From NCBI GenBank assembly GCA_026393985.1, contig JAPKZB010000085.1, positions 1-64,000 of the forward strand: 64,000 nucleotides of DNA, given 5' to 3'. The translations under genes were made by a program, and so were the position numbers. Position 1 is the stretch's first letter, and each line of letters starts with the position of its first letter. Below are positions 6,608-16,059 of the stretch, piece after piece. The DNA is from Acidobacteriota bacterium (GTDB lineage Bacteria > Acidobacteriota > Terriglobia > Bryobacterales > Bryobacteraceae). Below the pieces are notes generated by a model. That model searched no databases. It was not told the origin of the DNA and saw only the letters and a list, made by a program, of their open reading frames with translations.

Positions 6608-7480
6608 GTAGACGTATACCGTTGTGGCATTCCCGTTTACAATCTTATTGACCCGCCGCCCCTCGCCGTCATACGCGTACACCGCGCTTCCGTTCGCGGC
6701 ACTAGTCGCCGAGACCACACGCCCCTCCGCGTCATAGCGCAACGTGTAGGGATTGAACTGGATCTGGTTCCCGGCCGCATCATACGGAACTCCGGTCATC
6801 TGATTGCTCGCCGCACTAAACCAACCCGGACCAGCAGGGGTAAATGGATCGGAAACCAAACCGCGGACGGTTGTCACCCATCGATTGCCAAACGAATCGG
6901 AATGGTTGGTCTCCGAGGCCGCACCCTCCGTGAAGGCGGTCGAATCCCGATGCGAGGGCAGTTTTTCGGTAAGCCGCAAGCCCCGGGGTGCATTCGCAAA
7001 GGCGGGCAGACACAAGGCGGCTAAACAAAGAAGCAGAAGTTTTGCTTGAGCCGCCATGAAGGCAGTGTACGTCATTCGCCGTCTTCCGCTGCGGCCAGGG
7101 TCTATGCGCTCTCTGCTCACCACCAGCGGCGACACCCCGCCCCCCGCGGCTAACACCGCCCCGTTGCCGTGCTCGTCATCGCAGTTCGTCTCCGAAATCC
7201 CCCCTTCCTCAAACGTCGTCAACCGGTTCACAGGGTCATACCCGTAAACCTGCGTCCCCCCCCCACCCCAGGATCCGCCATCGACTGCGTTCGCACATTC
7301 CCATAATTATTCGGCCCGCCACCGTTGCCCAAGCCCGCGGCACCGTATCCAAACCCAAACGCCCGCACCGCCTCCACCGTCCCGCAAGCCGCCGTGTTGT
7401 CCAAACAACGCTCATAGGCAATCCCTGTCAACTGCAGTCGCAGCGGGTCATACGTTCGCCGCTCCCGCTTGTGCCTCCGC
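6608..7480 (-). pseudogene. Rhs-repeat gene, upstream fragment with frameshift
   Basis: The minus strand from about 7480 reads as an Rhs protein: RRTYDPLRLQLTGIAYE, then NNYGNVRTQSMADPG. At a run of nine G (7256-7264) the frame breaks, and YGYDPVNRLTTFEEGGISE continues in another frame. Further on come FGNRWVTTVRGL, YDAAGNQIQFNPYTLRYDAE and YAYDGEGRRVNKI, ending at VYVY where the IS110-family element is inserted. The middle (about 6900-7140) is mosaic and includes a signal-peptide-like start MAAQAKLLLLCLAALCLPAF. Nothing Rhs-like is seen upstream of 7480, so the gene is also 5'-truncated. Confidence 0.75.
7256..7264 (-). repeat. G9 homopolymer at the Rhs frameshift
   Basis: Nine consecutive C on the given strand (G on the coding strand) sit exactly where the Rhs reading frame changes. 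Seven or ten G would restore the frame into GTQVYGYDPVNRLTTF. Such tracts can be slippery, or can reflect a sequencing error. Confidence 0.8.
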
Positions 7481-7670
7481 GCAAGCCGGGAATGATGATT
7501 CACAACCCATCGGAATTTTTCCCCCCAATAACCACGGGCCTCCCGCGACACCCTCGACCGGATTCCCCTCCCCGCCATGCCAATCTGAAAGCGTTCCGGA
7601 GGATCATTCCCATGCGCCAGGCAAAACCTTTCTCGCCCAAACTCACTGCTTCCCGTCCGCACAACGGGCA

Positions 7671-7703
7671 CGGCCCGGCGGGGCATCGAACCCCGCCGGG
7701 CCG
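7671..7703. repeat. 13-bp perfect inverted repeat
   Basis: CGGCCCGGCGGGG (7671-7683) pairs perfectly with CCCCGCCGGGCCG (7691-7703) around the 7-base loop CATCGAA. There is no T-run on either side, so it is not a classical terminator. It could stabilise a 3' end or mark a mobile-element edge. Confidence 0.75.
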
Positions 7704-7821
7704 TATCAATACAACGCGCGCACACGCACGCACGCGCACACCCGCCCGCGAAAGGAAGAACCCAGGAAGTGCTTCAAAAGAAACCGCTTACAAGTTCGGT
7801 TCTTTCAAAAACCGATCCCCA

Positions 7822-7873
7822 CAGAACCCAAGCAGAACCCAACTGGATCCCAACAGAACCCAACAGAAACCCG
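7822..7873. repeat. Degenerate 10-11 bp tandem repeats
   Basis: Five imperfect units of the type CAGAACCCAA follow each other, one of them diverged to ctggatcccaa. The period is close to one DNA helical turn. No function is apparent. Confidence 0.65.
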
Positions 7874-7971
7874 AATCGGCCGATCTCCGCCGGCAGAAAC
7901 CTGTCGAGATCCTGTTGCGGGCTGCTCCCGGGCATCGCCGGCTTGCGGCCCGCCCCTGCCGAGGTACAAGT

Positions 7972-9486
7972 TCAATTCCAGTAGGTTCGGTCGAGGCTGC
8001 GGTACTGCACGGCCTCGGCGAGGTGTTTGGCGCCGATCTGTTCTCGTCCGTCGAGGTCGGCGATGGTCCGCGCCACTTTCAGGATTCGGTCGTGGGCGCG
8101 GGCGCTGAGGCCCATGCGCCGCACGGCCATTTCGAGGGTCCGCTCGCCGGCCTCGTCGAGGCCGCAGTGGGTGCGCAGTTGGGCGCTGGGGATGAGCGCG
8201 TTGTAGAAGCCGCGTTCCCGCTGCTTCTGGCGCGCGGCCTCGACGCGCTGCCGGAAGTGGTCGGAGCTGGTAGCCGCATCGGCCCCGCGAAGATCTTTGT
8301 ACGGCACGGCCGGAACTTCGATGTGCAGGTCGATACGGTCGAGCATCGGCCCGCTGATCTTGGCCAGATACCGCTGGATGATCCCCGGCGTACACCGGCA
8401 CTCCCGCGTCGGGTCCCCGTGGAACCCGCACGGACAGGGGTTCATAGCCGCCACCAGCATAAACCGGGCCGGAAAACGCGTCGAGATCCCGGCGCGGGCG
8501 ATCGTTACCGCGCCCTCCTCCATCGGCTGCCGCAACTGTTCCAGCACATTACGGGCGAACTCGGGAAATTCGTCGAGAAACAGCACCCCGTGGTGCGCCA
8601 AGCTCGCCTCGCCCGGCCGCGGCGCGCCGCTGCCGCCCCCGATCAGCCCGGCATCGGAAACTGTGTGGTGCGGCGACCGGAACGGTCGCAGCCGCAGCAG
8701 TCCGTGGCCCTTGGCCAACTGCCCGGCCACCGAGTGGATCTGCGTCGTCTCAAGCGATTCGGCGAAGGTCAGCGGCGGCAGGATCCCGGCAAACCGTTTG
8801 GCGAGCATCGTCTTGCCGGAGCCCGGGGGGCCCACCAGCAGAACGTTATGGCCGCCGGCTGCGGCAACTTCGAGCGCCCGCTTAGCGGTCGACTGGCCGC
8901 GCACATCCGAAAAGTCGGGGTAGTCCGGCGTTGCCGCCGTATCCACCGCGGAAGGCACCGGGTCGAACTTCATCGGGTCGTTGACGATGCCGACCGCCTC
9001 GGCGATATGCTTGACGCCGAAGACACTCACACCCTCGACGACGGCGGCCTCGGCCGCGTTCTCGAGCGGCACAATCACGTTGCGGACGTTGCGCTCACGG
9101 GCGCACACCGCAATCGAAAGCGCACCGCGAATCGGCCGCACGGCGCCGTCGAGCGACAACTCGCCAATCGCCAGGTGCTGCTCGCTAGCCCGCAAGGTAC
9201 CCATGGCGCCCAAAATGCCAAGCGCCATGGGCAGGTCAAACCCTGGGCCCTCCTTGCGGACGTTGGCCGGCGCGAGATTAATCGTCACGGCGCGGGCCGG
9301 GTAGCCGAAGCCAGAATTCGTCAGGGCGGATTTGATCCGTTCGCGACTCTCACGGACGGCCAGGTCCGGCATGCCCACGGTGATGAAGTCCCGAGCGGAG
9401 CCGGAGTTATAAAGGTCCACTTCGACGTCAATCAAATGCGCATCAATGCCGAATACAGCCGCTGACCGGGTACGAAACAGGCCCAT
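7972..9486 (-). CDS. comM: YifB/ComM family Mg-chelatase-like AAA+ ATPase
   Basis: This 504-residue protein has the standard three-part layout. An N-terminal S5/Lon-like domain includes [19 protein letters not shown]. The AAA+ core has Walker [11 protein letters not shown] and Walker [12 protein letters not shown]. The cysteine cluster [11 protein letters not shown]...CRC is followed by the C-terminal Mg_chelatase_C domain ending near DRTYWN. ComM is a helicase that aids branch migration during integration of transformed DNA. Length and motifs are normal. It points toward the Rhs region, with no terminator-like T-run seen downstream. Confidence 0.95.
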   Translation of the reverse strand: MGLFRTRSAAVFGIDAHLIDVEVDLYNSGSARDFITVGMPDLAVRESRERIKSALTNSGFGYPARAVTINLAPANVRKEGPGFDLPMALGILGAMGTLRASEQHLAIGELSLDGAVRPIRGALSIAVCARERNVRNVIVPLENAAEAAVVEGVSVFGVKHIAEAVGIVNDPMKFDPVPSAVDTAATPDYPDFSDVRGQSTAKRALEVAAAGGHNVLLVGPPGSGKTMLAKRFAGILPPLTFAESLETTQIHSVAGQLAKGHGLLRLRPFRSPHHTVSDAGLIGGGSGAPRPGEASLAHHGVLFLDEFPEFARNVLEQLRQPMEEGAVTIARAGISTRFPARFMLVAAMNPCPCGFHGDPTRECRCTPGIIQRYLAKISGPMLDRIDLHIEVPAVPYKDLRGADAATSSDHFRQRVEAARQKQRERGFYNALIPSAQLRTHCGLDEAGERTLEMAVRRMGLSARAHDRILKVARTIADLDGREQIGAKHLAEAVQYRSLDRTYWN

Positions 9487-9517
9487 GTTACAGGAGTGGG
9501 CCCAACGCGGAATCCTC

Positions 9518-10402
9518 TCACTCGACGGTAAAGCGATGATCGGACGCGGCGCGCCGGCCGCTGATGCGGTCGTGGAGCAGCAGTTGAATCCGGTAAGCGC
9601 CGGGTGCCAGATCCTGACTCAGATGCAGGCTCAACACGCTCGGCAGGTACCGGCGCGGGTAGGCCGATTCGCCGGTCTGTTCGGCGGCCATCTCCTGCCG
9701 GAACAGGCTGGCCCCGGCGGCGTTGAAGGCTTCGAGACCATAGGCGACGTCATAGCGATGCTCGGCGGTCCGGGCAAAACCGAGGATGGAGAACCGGGCC
9801 CAGACCGTCTGTCCGGGCCGGTAGATCGGGGTCAGCACCGGTTCGGGGGCATCCTCCGCCCGGTAGAAACCAAAGGCCGCGGGGCCGAGGGGCGCATCGT
9901 CCGGCACCACCGGTCCGGCGAGCGAAATCTCCACCAGACGGGCCGTTCGGGTACCCGCCACCTGATCCTCGAGCTGGATATCCAATTTCGCTTGGCCGCG
10001 CACGAGGCCGGTGGGCAACTCGAACTCGGCCTGCACCTTCGGTTTCCACTGCTTATCCTGCGGCGCGAGGTCGGCGACCACCTCCCCGATGACCGGCTTG
10101 GCCAGAGGCAATCCGGCGGCGTCGGCCAGGCTGAGCTGGTAGCGCAGGCGGACCCGCGGGTCGCTCTCCTCATCGGCTTTCGCGGAACGGGCCCCGTTGA
10201 CGGTGAAGCGGACGAAAAGCATTTCGCCGCTGGAAAACGACCGATCGGCAGCCGGCCCTCCATCGGAAGCGCTCAGCGTCAACGGGTCAATCGATAAAGC
10301 CGCCGCCGGAGGCCCCTGCGCCGCGCTACTTGCCGAGAGAAGGGCCAGACACGCCAGAAGGCGTGGTAGGGATGATATTAGCCGGAATCGCGATCTGGGC
10401 AA
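9518..10402 (-). CDS. Exported hypothetical protein, beta-rich
   Basis: The frame is open further upstream, but the start is placed at TTG 10402, giving about 294 residues, because it precedes a signal-peptide-like stretch [17 protein letters not shown]. The start overlaps the 3' end of the lipoprotein gene, suggesting translational coupling. The mature part alternates hydrophobic and polar residues ([34 protein letters not shown]), suggesting two or more Ig-like beta domains. No family was recognised. It probably acts outside the cytoplasm together with the upstream lipoprotein. Confidence 0.65.
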   Translation of the reverse strand: MPRSRFRLISSLPRLLACLALLSASSAAQGPPAAALSIDPLTLSASDGGPAADRSFSSGEMLFVRFTVNGARSAKADEESDPRVRLRYQLSLADAAGLPLAKPVIGEVVADLAPQDKQWKPKVQAEFELPTGLVRGQAKLDIQLEDQVAGTRTARLVEISLAGPVVPDDAPLGPAAFGFYRAEDAPEPVLTPIYRPGQTVWARFSILGFARTAEHRYDVAYGLEAFNAAGASLFRQEMAAEQTGESAYPRRYLPSVLSLHLSQDLAPGAYRIQLLLHDRISGRRAASDHRFTVE

Positions 10403-10853
10403 TTTTTTCGTTCTCAGGATCGCCTCCGCTCGAAACCTGCAGCTTGTAGGCGCCGACCGGGACGTCAAACACAACATAACCCTGTTCCGTACTGCCCGGA
10501 GAGACCTGCCGTAGAATGCCCATCCATTGGGGAAAACCACTAATCTCGGTCAATTCCGGAATCTCAGCGCCGTCGGCACCGATCAGACGCGTGTGCGGCA
10601 AAGTCACATCCTGACCCGAACCATTGGTGACGGCGAGGAAGATGACCAGGTAGCGATTTTTCAACGGATCTTTAGCGCCGGGAAGTTCCGTGCGATATTC
10701 AGCGGTCAGACCTACGTAGGTAATGCCCCCGGCTTCAGCGCGATCGCCCATTTGGACAACCTTGGCGACTGGCAGGGCAGAATCCCCTCCGCAGGAAACA
10801 GAAAAAGCCAACCCAGCGAGAGCGGCTAAGACAAAGAAGTGGCGAGAGACCAA
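10326..10853 (-). CDS. Lipoprotein with DUF4352-like domain
   Basis: This 175-residue protein starts MVSRHFFVLAALAGLAFSVS and has its lipobox Cys right after (SC-GG), so it is likely a lipid-anchored envelope protein. Residues 45-150 resemble the Ig-like DUF4352 fold: NRYLVIFLAVTNGSGQDV, then LIGADGAEIPEL, then EQGYVVFDVPVGAYKLQV. Its 3' end overlaps the next exported gene. Function is unknown; DUF4352 proteins are generally uncharacterised exported proteins. The divergent gene on the other strand begins about 90 bases away. Confidence 0.8.
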   Translation of the reverse strand: MVSRHFFVLAALAGLAFSVSCGGDSALPVAKVVQMGDRAEAGGITYVGLTAEYRTELPGAKDPLKNRYLVIFLAVTNGSGQDVTLPHTRLIGADGAEIPELTEISGFPQWMGILRQVSPGSTEQGYVVFDVPVGAYKLQVSSGGDPENEKIAQIAIPANIIPTTPSGVSGPSLGK

Positions 10854-10942
10854 AGTGGTTACCGTACACCTCCTGGAGATACCTCCCCCATTCTGTGAGG
10901 GAATCTCAGGAAGTCCTGTTGTAAATTGAGGACAATAGAATT

Positions 10943-11620
10943 ATGCGAGTAATGATGGTGCGATTGCAATCGGCATTTTTTCTGGCTGGCGTGATGGGAT
11001 TGTGGGCCCAGGCCAAACATCCGGTTAGCGGACGCGTGATTGCGCCCGTAATGAGCGCCGCGGGGGCGGATTGGTTGGAGCGCGGAGAGAGAGAACGGGA
11101 AGAGAATCCGGCGAAAGCGATCCGGGCCCTGGACATTCAACCGGGTATGACCGTTTGTGATCTCGGCGCGGGTAGCGGCTACTACACGGTGCGCATGTCT
11201 CGCCTGGTGGGCCCGACCGGCAAAGTATACGCCGTAGATATTCAGCCAAGAATGCTCGAGTTACTTACCCGGCGGTTGCGCTCGGACGGGATCCAAAATG
11301 TCGTCCCGGTCCTCAGCACCGAGGACGACCCGAAACTGCCGCCGCAGTCGCAGGACCTGATCCTGCTGGTGGACGTTTATCACGAGTTTGCACGGCCGCA
11401 GATCATGTTGCGCCGGATGCGCGAGGCGCTCAAGGACGATGGGCGCCTGGTTCTGCTCGAGTTCCGGAAAGAAGACGAATCGGTCCCCATCCGGCTGGAG
11501 CATAAGATGAGTATTGCTGAGGTGAAGGCGGAGCTGGAACCGGAAGGTTTCCGCATCGATAAGGTCCTCGACGTCTTACCCTGGCAACACATCTTTGTCT
11601 GCAAGAAAATCAGGAGATGA
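10943..11620 (+). CDS. Exported class I SAM-dependent methyltransferase
   Basis: This 225-residue protein has a Rossmann methyltransferase core: motif I VCDLGAGSGYYTVR (from about residue 71), acidic motif II VYAVDIQP, then LILLVDVYHEF and GRLVLLEF. The N-terminus, MVRLQSAFFLAGVMGLWAQAK, looks like a cleavable signal peptide, which is odd for an enzyme needing S-adenosylmethionine. The substrate is unknown. GAGG upstream supports the ATG. Its stop overlaps the start of the PL22-like gene (ATGA), so the two are probably co-translated. Confidence 0.85.
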   Translation: MRVMMVRLQSAFFLAGVMGLWAQAKHPVSGRVIAPVMSAAGADWLERGEREREENPAKAIRALDIQPGMTVCDLGAGSGYYTVRMSRLVGPTGKVYAVDIQPRMLELLTRRLRSDGIQNVVPVLSTEDDPKLPPQSQDLILLVDVYHEFARPQIMLRRMREALKDDGRLVLLEFRKEDESVPIRLEHKMSIAEVKAELEPEGFRIDKVLDVLPWQHIFVCKKIRR

Positions 11621-12744
11621 GCTGGACGAAGGGTGAGCGGTGGCCGGCGGAACACTCCCTGCACCGCGATCGGGCGACGGGAGCCTGGGTGCATCAACTG
11701 ACATCGCATGCCTCAACCAACCATGCGACCTACTTCCTGCAAAGTTCATTTACTCCCGATGGGCGGACGATGTTATTCGTCTCCAACCGGAGGGGCGCCT
11801 GGCAGCTGTTTGCCGTGACGGATTTTCCGACGGGCGAAATAATCGAACTTACCGATGGCGGATCGATCCATCCCTTTTCCCCAGCGTTTCATCCGGCGGG
11901 GGATCGGGTGTTTTTCGTGCGGGGCACCAGCATCTGGTGGCTCCGGTTGGATACGTTGGCCGAGGGGTGCGTGGTGGATTTCGGTACCGGGTCGATGGGC
12001 GAGTGCTCGTTCGACGCCTCCGGGGAGTGGATGGTGGCGGCATTAAGAAAGGACGGACAGTCCGGTTTAGCGGTAGGGCGGACGGATGGCACGGGTTGGC
12101 ACAGGATCCCGTTTCCAAGGACGGTGATACACCCGCAGTTTCATCCGACCGAGCCGGAGTGGATTGAATTCGCGGGCGATCCGGCGCCGCGGATGCACCG
12201 GGTGCGGCGGGACGGAACAGGGCTCCAATGTCTCTATGCGCATGATAACGAGGAGTTTGTCGTGCATGAGACTTTTTTGGGGGTGGCGGGGCAAGTGATC
12301 TACACGGTATGGCCCCGGGCGCTACGGGTAATGGATTGGCGGACGCGGGAACACCGGACAGTTGCCGGGTTCAACGCCTGGCACATTACTCCGAACCGGG
12401 CGGGGACGGCGGTGTTGTGCGATACGAATCATCCGGACGAAGGGATTTTTCTGGTGGATGTCGCCACGGGGGAGCGGCGTTTGGTTTGCCTGTCGGAGTC
12501 GAGTAACGGGGGATCGCAGTGGCGACGGAGCCGCTATGGGCTGAGCGAGGATTTTGCTGCGGCGCAGAGTGGGACTCCGCGTGGCCGTGCTCTGAGTTGG
12601 ATGGAGGTGGGGACGGATACGGTATACGGGCCGCAGTGGACGCATCCGCATCCGTCTTTTTCCCGGGATGAGCGCTCGGTGGTATTCACCAGCGACCGAA
12701 CCGGTCACGCGCAAGTTTACGTCGCCGAGATTCCGTTTGCCTAG
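11617..12744 (+). CDS. Oligogalacturonate lyase-like beta-propeller (PL22 type)
   Basis: This 375-residue protein carries TolB/WD40-like blades: TYFLQSSFTPDGRTMLFVSN, IHPFSPAFHPAGDRVFFVRG and HPHPSFSRDERSVVFTSDRT. The arrangement and the His-rich positions resemble family PL22 oligogalacturonide lyases, which cleave unsaturated pectin oligomers in the cytoplasm. No signal peptide is visible, consistent with that location. The usual pectin-utilisation neighbours are absent, so activity on another oligosaccharide is possible. Its stop overlaps the convergent HDOD gene by 4 bases. Confidence 0.75.
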   Translation: MSWTKGERWPAEHSLHRDRATGAWVHQLTSHASTNHATYFLQSSFTPDGRTMLFVSNRRGAWQLFAVTDFPTGEIIELTDGGSIHPFSPAFHPAGDRVFFVRGTSIWWLRLDTLAEGCVVDFGTGSMGECSFDASGEWMVAALRKDGQSGLAVGRTDGTGWHRIPFPRTVIHPQFHPTEPEWIEFAGDPAPRMHRVRRDGTGLQCLYAHDNEEFVVHETFLGVAGQVIYTVWPRALRVMDWRTREHRTVAGFNAWHITPNRAGTAVLCDTNHPDEGIFLVDVATGERRLVCLSESSNGGSQWRRSRYGLSEDFAAAQSGTPRGRALSWMEVGTDTVYGPQWTHPHPSFSRDERSVVFTSDRTGHAQVYVAEIPFA

Positions 12745-13601
12745 ATACCGGATTTCATCGCGCTGAAGTCTTTTTGAAAGGCATCGAGAACGCGCTCGGT
12801 TTTGTTTTTGAGTCCGGCCGCTTCGAGCAGGGAGGAGGGATCGGTCGGCGGAGTGTCGACCGGGAACAGCGTGATGCCCAGTTGATTAACGGCTTGGTCG
12901 GCCAACTGAATGGCCCTGCTCAGGGATAGCAGGGCTGCGGTGCTCTCCTCCGGGGCATGGTGATACCGGACGGCATTGCGGATCGGAACCGGCAACTGCC
13001 ACTTTTCGAGCACGGCGAGCGACAGTTCCGGGTGGGTGACACCGAGCAGTTCGCTTTCGCACTCGACGGCCGGGCGGCCGGATTCCTTCTGCATCTTGCA
13101 AACTTCGGTGTAGGCCTCCGGCAGGCCGACGGCGAACATTAGCTTGCCGAGGTCATGCATCAGGCCCGCAATGAAGGCTCCTTCGGGGTAGTCGACGGGC
13201 ATGTACTGCGCCAGCAGATCCGCCATGAGCGCCGTACCGGTCGCATGCTGGTTGAAACGCGTGTCCGACCATCCTTTCGGCAGCTTCAACTGCGTCATCA
13301 TGCGAGCCACCTGCATGGCCAGAATGATGTTCCGCAGCTTGACCGTGCCGAGGATCGCAATGGCCTGTCGAACGCTGCTCACCGAGGCCGAACGGCCGTA
13401 GGCTGCCGAGTTGACGATGCGCAGGACGTTTCCTGCCAGCACGGCGTCTTTCTCGATCCAATCGGCCAGATCGGTGAGCATCACATCCTCGCGGGCGAGG
13501 GTGGCCATCAGTTTGGCGAGAACGGGGTTGAACGGGGGAAGTTGTCCAAGCGCTTGCAGCGCTTTCTCTCTGGCTACGGAAGGGGTGATGATGGCATTCA
13601 T
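12741..13601 (-). CDS. HDOD domain protein
   Basis: This 286-residue protein is built mainly of one HDOD domain. The fold is recognised from LPPFNPVLAKLMATLAREDV, IEKDAVLAGNVLRIVNSAAY, VRQAIAILGTVKLRNIILAM and GLMHDLGKLMFA. HDOD proteins are HD-superfamily relatives usually involved in signalling or regulation. HDLGK keeps the HD pair, but other metal ligands are uncertain, and no other effector domain is attached. It is transcribed divergently from the ABC exporter, with about 53 bases between starts. Confidence 0.88.
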   Translation of the reverse strand: MNAIITPSVAREKALQALGQLPPFNPVLAKLMATLAREDVMLTDLADWIEKDAVLAGNVLRIVNSAAYGRSASVSSVRQAIAILGTVKLRNIILAMQVARMMTQLKLPKGWSDTRFNQHATGTALMADLLAQYMPVDYPEGAFIAGLMHDLGKLMFAVGLPEAYTEVCKMQKESGRPAVECESELLGVTHPELSLAVLEKWQLPVPIRNAVRYHHAPEESTAALLSLSRAIQLADQAVNQLGITLFPVDTPPTDPSSLLEAAGLKNKTERVLDAFQKDFSAMKSGI

Positions 13602-13654
13602 GGCGGCTACTTCTCTAACTTCTCCTCGACGCCTCGTAGAAAAGTCTTAGACTA

Positions 13655-14437
13655 ATGGATGTGATTGAGCCTCCTCCGTTCGTCCAACCGCCCGCGGTGG
13701 CAGTCCGGGACCTGCGCAAAGTCTACGGGACGAAGGCCGCCGTGGACGGGCTGACGCTGGCGGTGCCCCGGGGCTGTTTTTTTGGCTTTCTCGGCCCCAA
13801 CGGAGCCGGAAAAACGACCACGATCAAGATGCTGATGGGGCTGGCGACGCCCACGGCGGGCGAGATCGAAATGCTGGGCCTACGGATGCCGGACGATGCC
13901 GTAGCCATCAAGCGGCAGATCGGCCTGGTGCCGGACGATACGCTCCTGTTTGACCATCTGACCGGGCCGGAATTCCTTGAATTCACCGGCAGGATTTATG
14001 GTCTTGCGCCGGACATGGCCCGGGAGCGGAGCCGGGAGTTACTGGCGCTGTTTGAAATGGACGGCAACGAGCAGAAGCTGATCGGCGAATACTCGAAAGG
14101 GATGCGCAAGCGCGTGGCCATGGCCGCGGCGCTGATCCACTCGCCGCAGCTGTTTCTGCTTGATGAGCCCTTTGAGGGCGTCGACGCCGTGGGCGCCCGG
14201 CTCATGAAAGACATCCTGGCCGACCGCGTCCGCCGCGGGGCCACCATCTTTCTCACCTCTCATGTCCTCGACGTGGTCGAACGGCTTTGCGACCGGGTGG
14301 CGATTATCCACGACGGCAAGCTGGTGATTGATGAGCCGATGTCCCGGCTGCGCGTGGGCGAAGAGACGCTCGAAGAGATTTTCGTGCGCGTGGTGGGCGC
14401 GGCGCCGCGGGCGGCCGATGCGCTGGAGTGGCTCTAG
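13655..14437 (+). CDS. ABC transporter ATP-binding protein
   Basis: This 260-residue ATPase shows Walker A GPNGAGKTT, the Q-loop region IGLVPDDTLLFDHLTG, signature YSKGMRKRV (in place of LSGGQ), Walker B LFLLDEPFEG and switch His LTSHV. The signature variant is common in ABC-2 type exporters of the DrrA/CcmA-like group. Its stop is followed after one base by the GTG of a membrane protein gene, so the two form one exporter. The substrate cannot be told. Confidence 0.93.
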   Translation: MDVIEPPPFVQPPAVAVRDLRKVYGTKAAVDGLTLAVPRGCFFGFLGPNGAGKTTTIKMLMGLATPTAGEIEMLGLRMPDDAVAIKRQIGLVPDDTLLFDHLTGPEFLEFTGRIYGLAPDMARERSRELLALFEMDGNEQKLIGEYSKGMRKRVAMAAALIHSPQLFLLDEPFEGVDAVGARLMKDILADRVRRGATIFLTSHVLDVVERLCDRVAIIHDGKLVIDEPMSRLRVGEETLEEIFVRVVGAAPRAADALEWL

Positions 14438-14438
14438 C

Positions 14439-16055
14439 GTGTTCAACCCGGTTCGCGCGATTTTGTGGGCCCAATGGCGGGCGCAGCGCAACTTAGTGCT
14501 TGGCTCCCACAAAACGGGCGTCCTGCTTTCCTGGTTGAGCGGTCTGCTCTGGTACGGATTGTGGGCTGGCCTGGCGGCGGGCGCGGCGCTGCTGACCGGC
14601 AGCGGCCGGCAGCCGGAATTGCTCGAGCCGCTGCTGCAGGGCGCTCTGTTCTTCATCCTATTCTTCTGGCAGTTGGTTCCGGTCGTGCTGGCTTCGACCG
14701 GGGCCTTTCTCGATGTCAAACGGCTGCTGGTCTACCCCATACGGCCCGGCCAGCTGTTCGTTCTCGACGTGGCTCTGCGGGTGTCGACCGGCTTCGAAAT
14801 GCTGCTGGTGCTGCTCGGCGCCTGCGCCGGAGCGGCATGGAATCCGGGGCTGCGCTGGTGGGCCCCGCTACCGCTGCTGGCCTTCGGGGCGTTCAATCTG
14901 TTGCTCTCGAGCGGCGTCAAGACGCTGCTCGACCGCATGCTGCAACGCCGGTGGGTGCGAGAGGTTTTGGCCGGCAGTCTTCTTCTGCTGCTCGTGCTCC
15001 CACAACTGATTTCGTTGAAAGGGCTCCCGGCGCCGCTAGTGGCGCAGCTCGACCAGATCACCCGGCTGAACCGGCTGTTGCCGTGGAAGGCCACCGCCTT
15101 GCTGGCGACTGGTTTGGGGGGGTGGGAGGCGCTGGCGGTGCTGGCCGCCTGGGCGGGTCTCGCGTATTGGTTCGCCCGGGCACAGTTCGAAAGGTCGCTG
15201 CGCCTTGAAGAGTTCAGCGCCGCGCCGGGCGGAGCGCCGCGCCGGCAGGGAGGCCGGCTCGAGTGGCTCTACCGGGCACCCGCGCTGCTGTTCCGGGACC
15301 CGCTCGCGGTGGTGATCGAAAAGGAGCTCCGGCTCCTCTGCCGCTCTCCCCGCTTCCGTCTGGTGCTGCTGATGAGCTGTACCCTCAGCCCGCTGTTGTG
15401 GCTGCCGTTCGGCATGCGAAGCGCCAACGGCGAGGGGCTCGTCGCCGGCAACTACCTGACGCTGTCGATGTCGTACGTCCTTCTGAGTCTCAGCGACATT
15501 CTGCTGTGGAACACCTTCGGCATGGAGCGCGGCGCGGCGCAGGTCTGGTTTGTCACCCCGATCGGGATGCGTACCGTGCTCCGCGCCAAGAACGTGGTAG
15601 CGGCGGTCGTCCTGCTCTTCTGTCTGCTCTTTCTCGCCGCCACGACCGCGCTGCTGCCGGTGCCCGCTGGTTGGGGACAGTTTCTCGAGGCCGCCGGGGT
15701 GATCACGGTCATGGCGCTGGTGCTGCTCGGCGTGGGCAACCTTTCGAGCGTTACTTATCCGCGCGCCGTGGACCCCAATCAGATGCTGCGCAACTCTTCA
15801 GGCGGCATGGTGAACCTGGTTCTGCTGCTGCTCTATCCGCTACTCTCGCTACCGATCTCGCTCGCCTACCTCGCCCGCTGGGCGCTCGAATCCGAGGCCG
15901 CCTTCTTCGGCGTGATTGCCGTGGACGTGCTGCTGGCGGGCATCGTCTACCGGGTAGCGACCGAGTCGGCCCTCGAAGCCGCCGAAGCGCGCAAAGAAGC
16001 GCTGATCAGCACCCTCACCGCTTCGCAGCGGGAGGGGCCGATCTCGATCCGGTAG
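14439..16055 (+). CDS. ABC exporter membrane protein
   Basis: The start is the GTG at 14439, one base after the ATPase stop, giving 538 residues. Many hydrophobic segments are visible: GVLLSWLSGLLWYGLWAGLA, FFILFFWQLVPVVLAS, MLLVLLGACAGAAW, then further pairs after residue 340, such as YVLLSLSDILLWN and NVVAAVVLLFCLLFLA. This suggests about twelve transmembrane helices in two halves around a basic linker. It is the permease partner of the preceding ATPase. No closer family is recognised. It converges on the DUF1501 gene with only 4 bases between stops. Confidence 0.82.
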   Translation: MFNPVRAILWAQWRAQRNLVLGSHKTGVLLSWLSGLLWYGLWAGLAAGAALLTGSGRQPELLEPLLQGALFFILFFWQLVPVVLASTGAFLDVKRLLVYPIRPGQLFVLDVALRVSTGFEMLLVLLGACAGAAWNPGLRWWAPLPLLAFGAFNLLLSSGVKTLLDRMLQRRWVREVLAGSLLLLLVLPQLISLKGLPAPLVAQLDQITRLNRLLPWKATALLATGLGGWEALAVLAAWAGLAYWFARAQFERSLRLEEFSAAPGGAPRRQGGRLEWLYRAPALLFRDPLAVVIEKELRLLCRSPRFRLVLLMSCTLSPLLWLPFGMRSANGEGLVAGNYLTLSMSYVLLSLSDILLWNTFGMERGAAQVWFVTPIGMRTVLRAKNVVAAVVLLFCLLFLAATTALLPVPAGWGQFLEAAGVITVMALVLLGVGNLSSVTYPRAVDPNQMLRNSSGGMVNLVLLLLYPLLSLPISLAYLARWALESEAAFFGVIAVDVLLAGIVYRVATESALEAAEARKEALISTLTASQREGPISIR

Positions 16056-16059
16056 TCCT

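Larger units (their letters stand above)
7481..7971. other. Gene-free stretch between the Rhs remnant and comM
   Basis: No supported gene lies here. The region contains a 13-bp-stem hairpin (7671-7703), an alternating CA/CG purine-pyrimidine run around 7714-7747, and a degenerate 10-11 bp repeat array at 7822-7873. These are listed separately where distinct. Confidence 0.5.

Noticed and set aside
7471-9465. 664-codon open frame on the plus strand
   Set aside because: It is antisense to comM; the comM Walker motifs and Cys cluster settle the strand.
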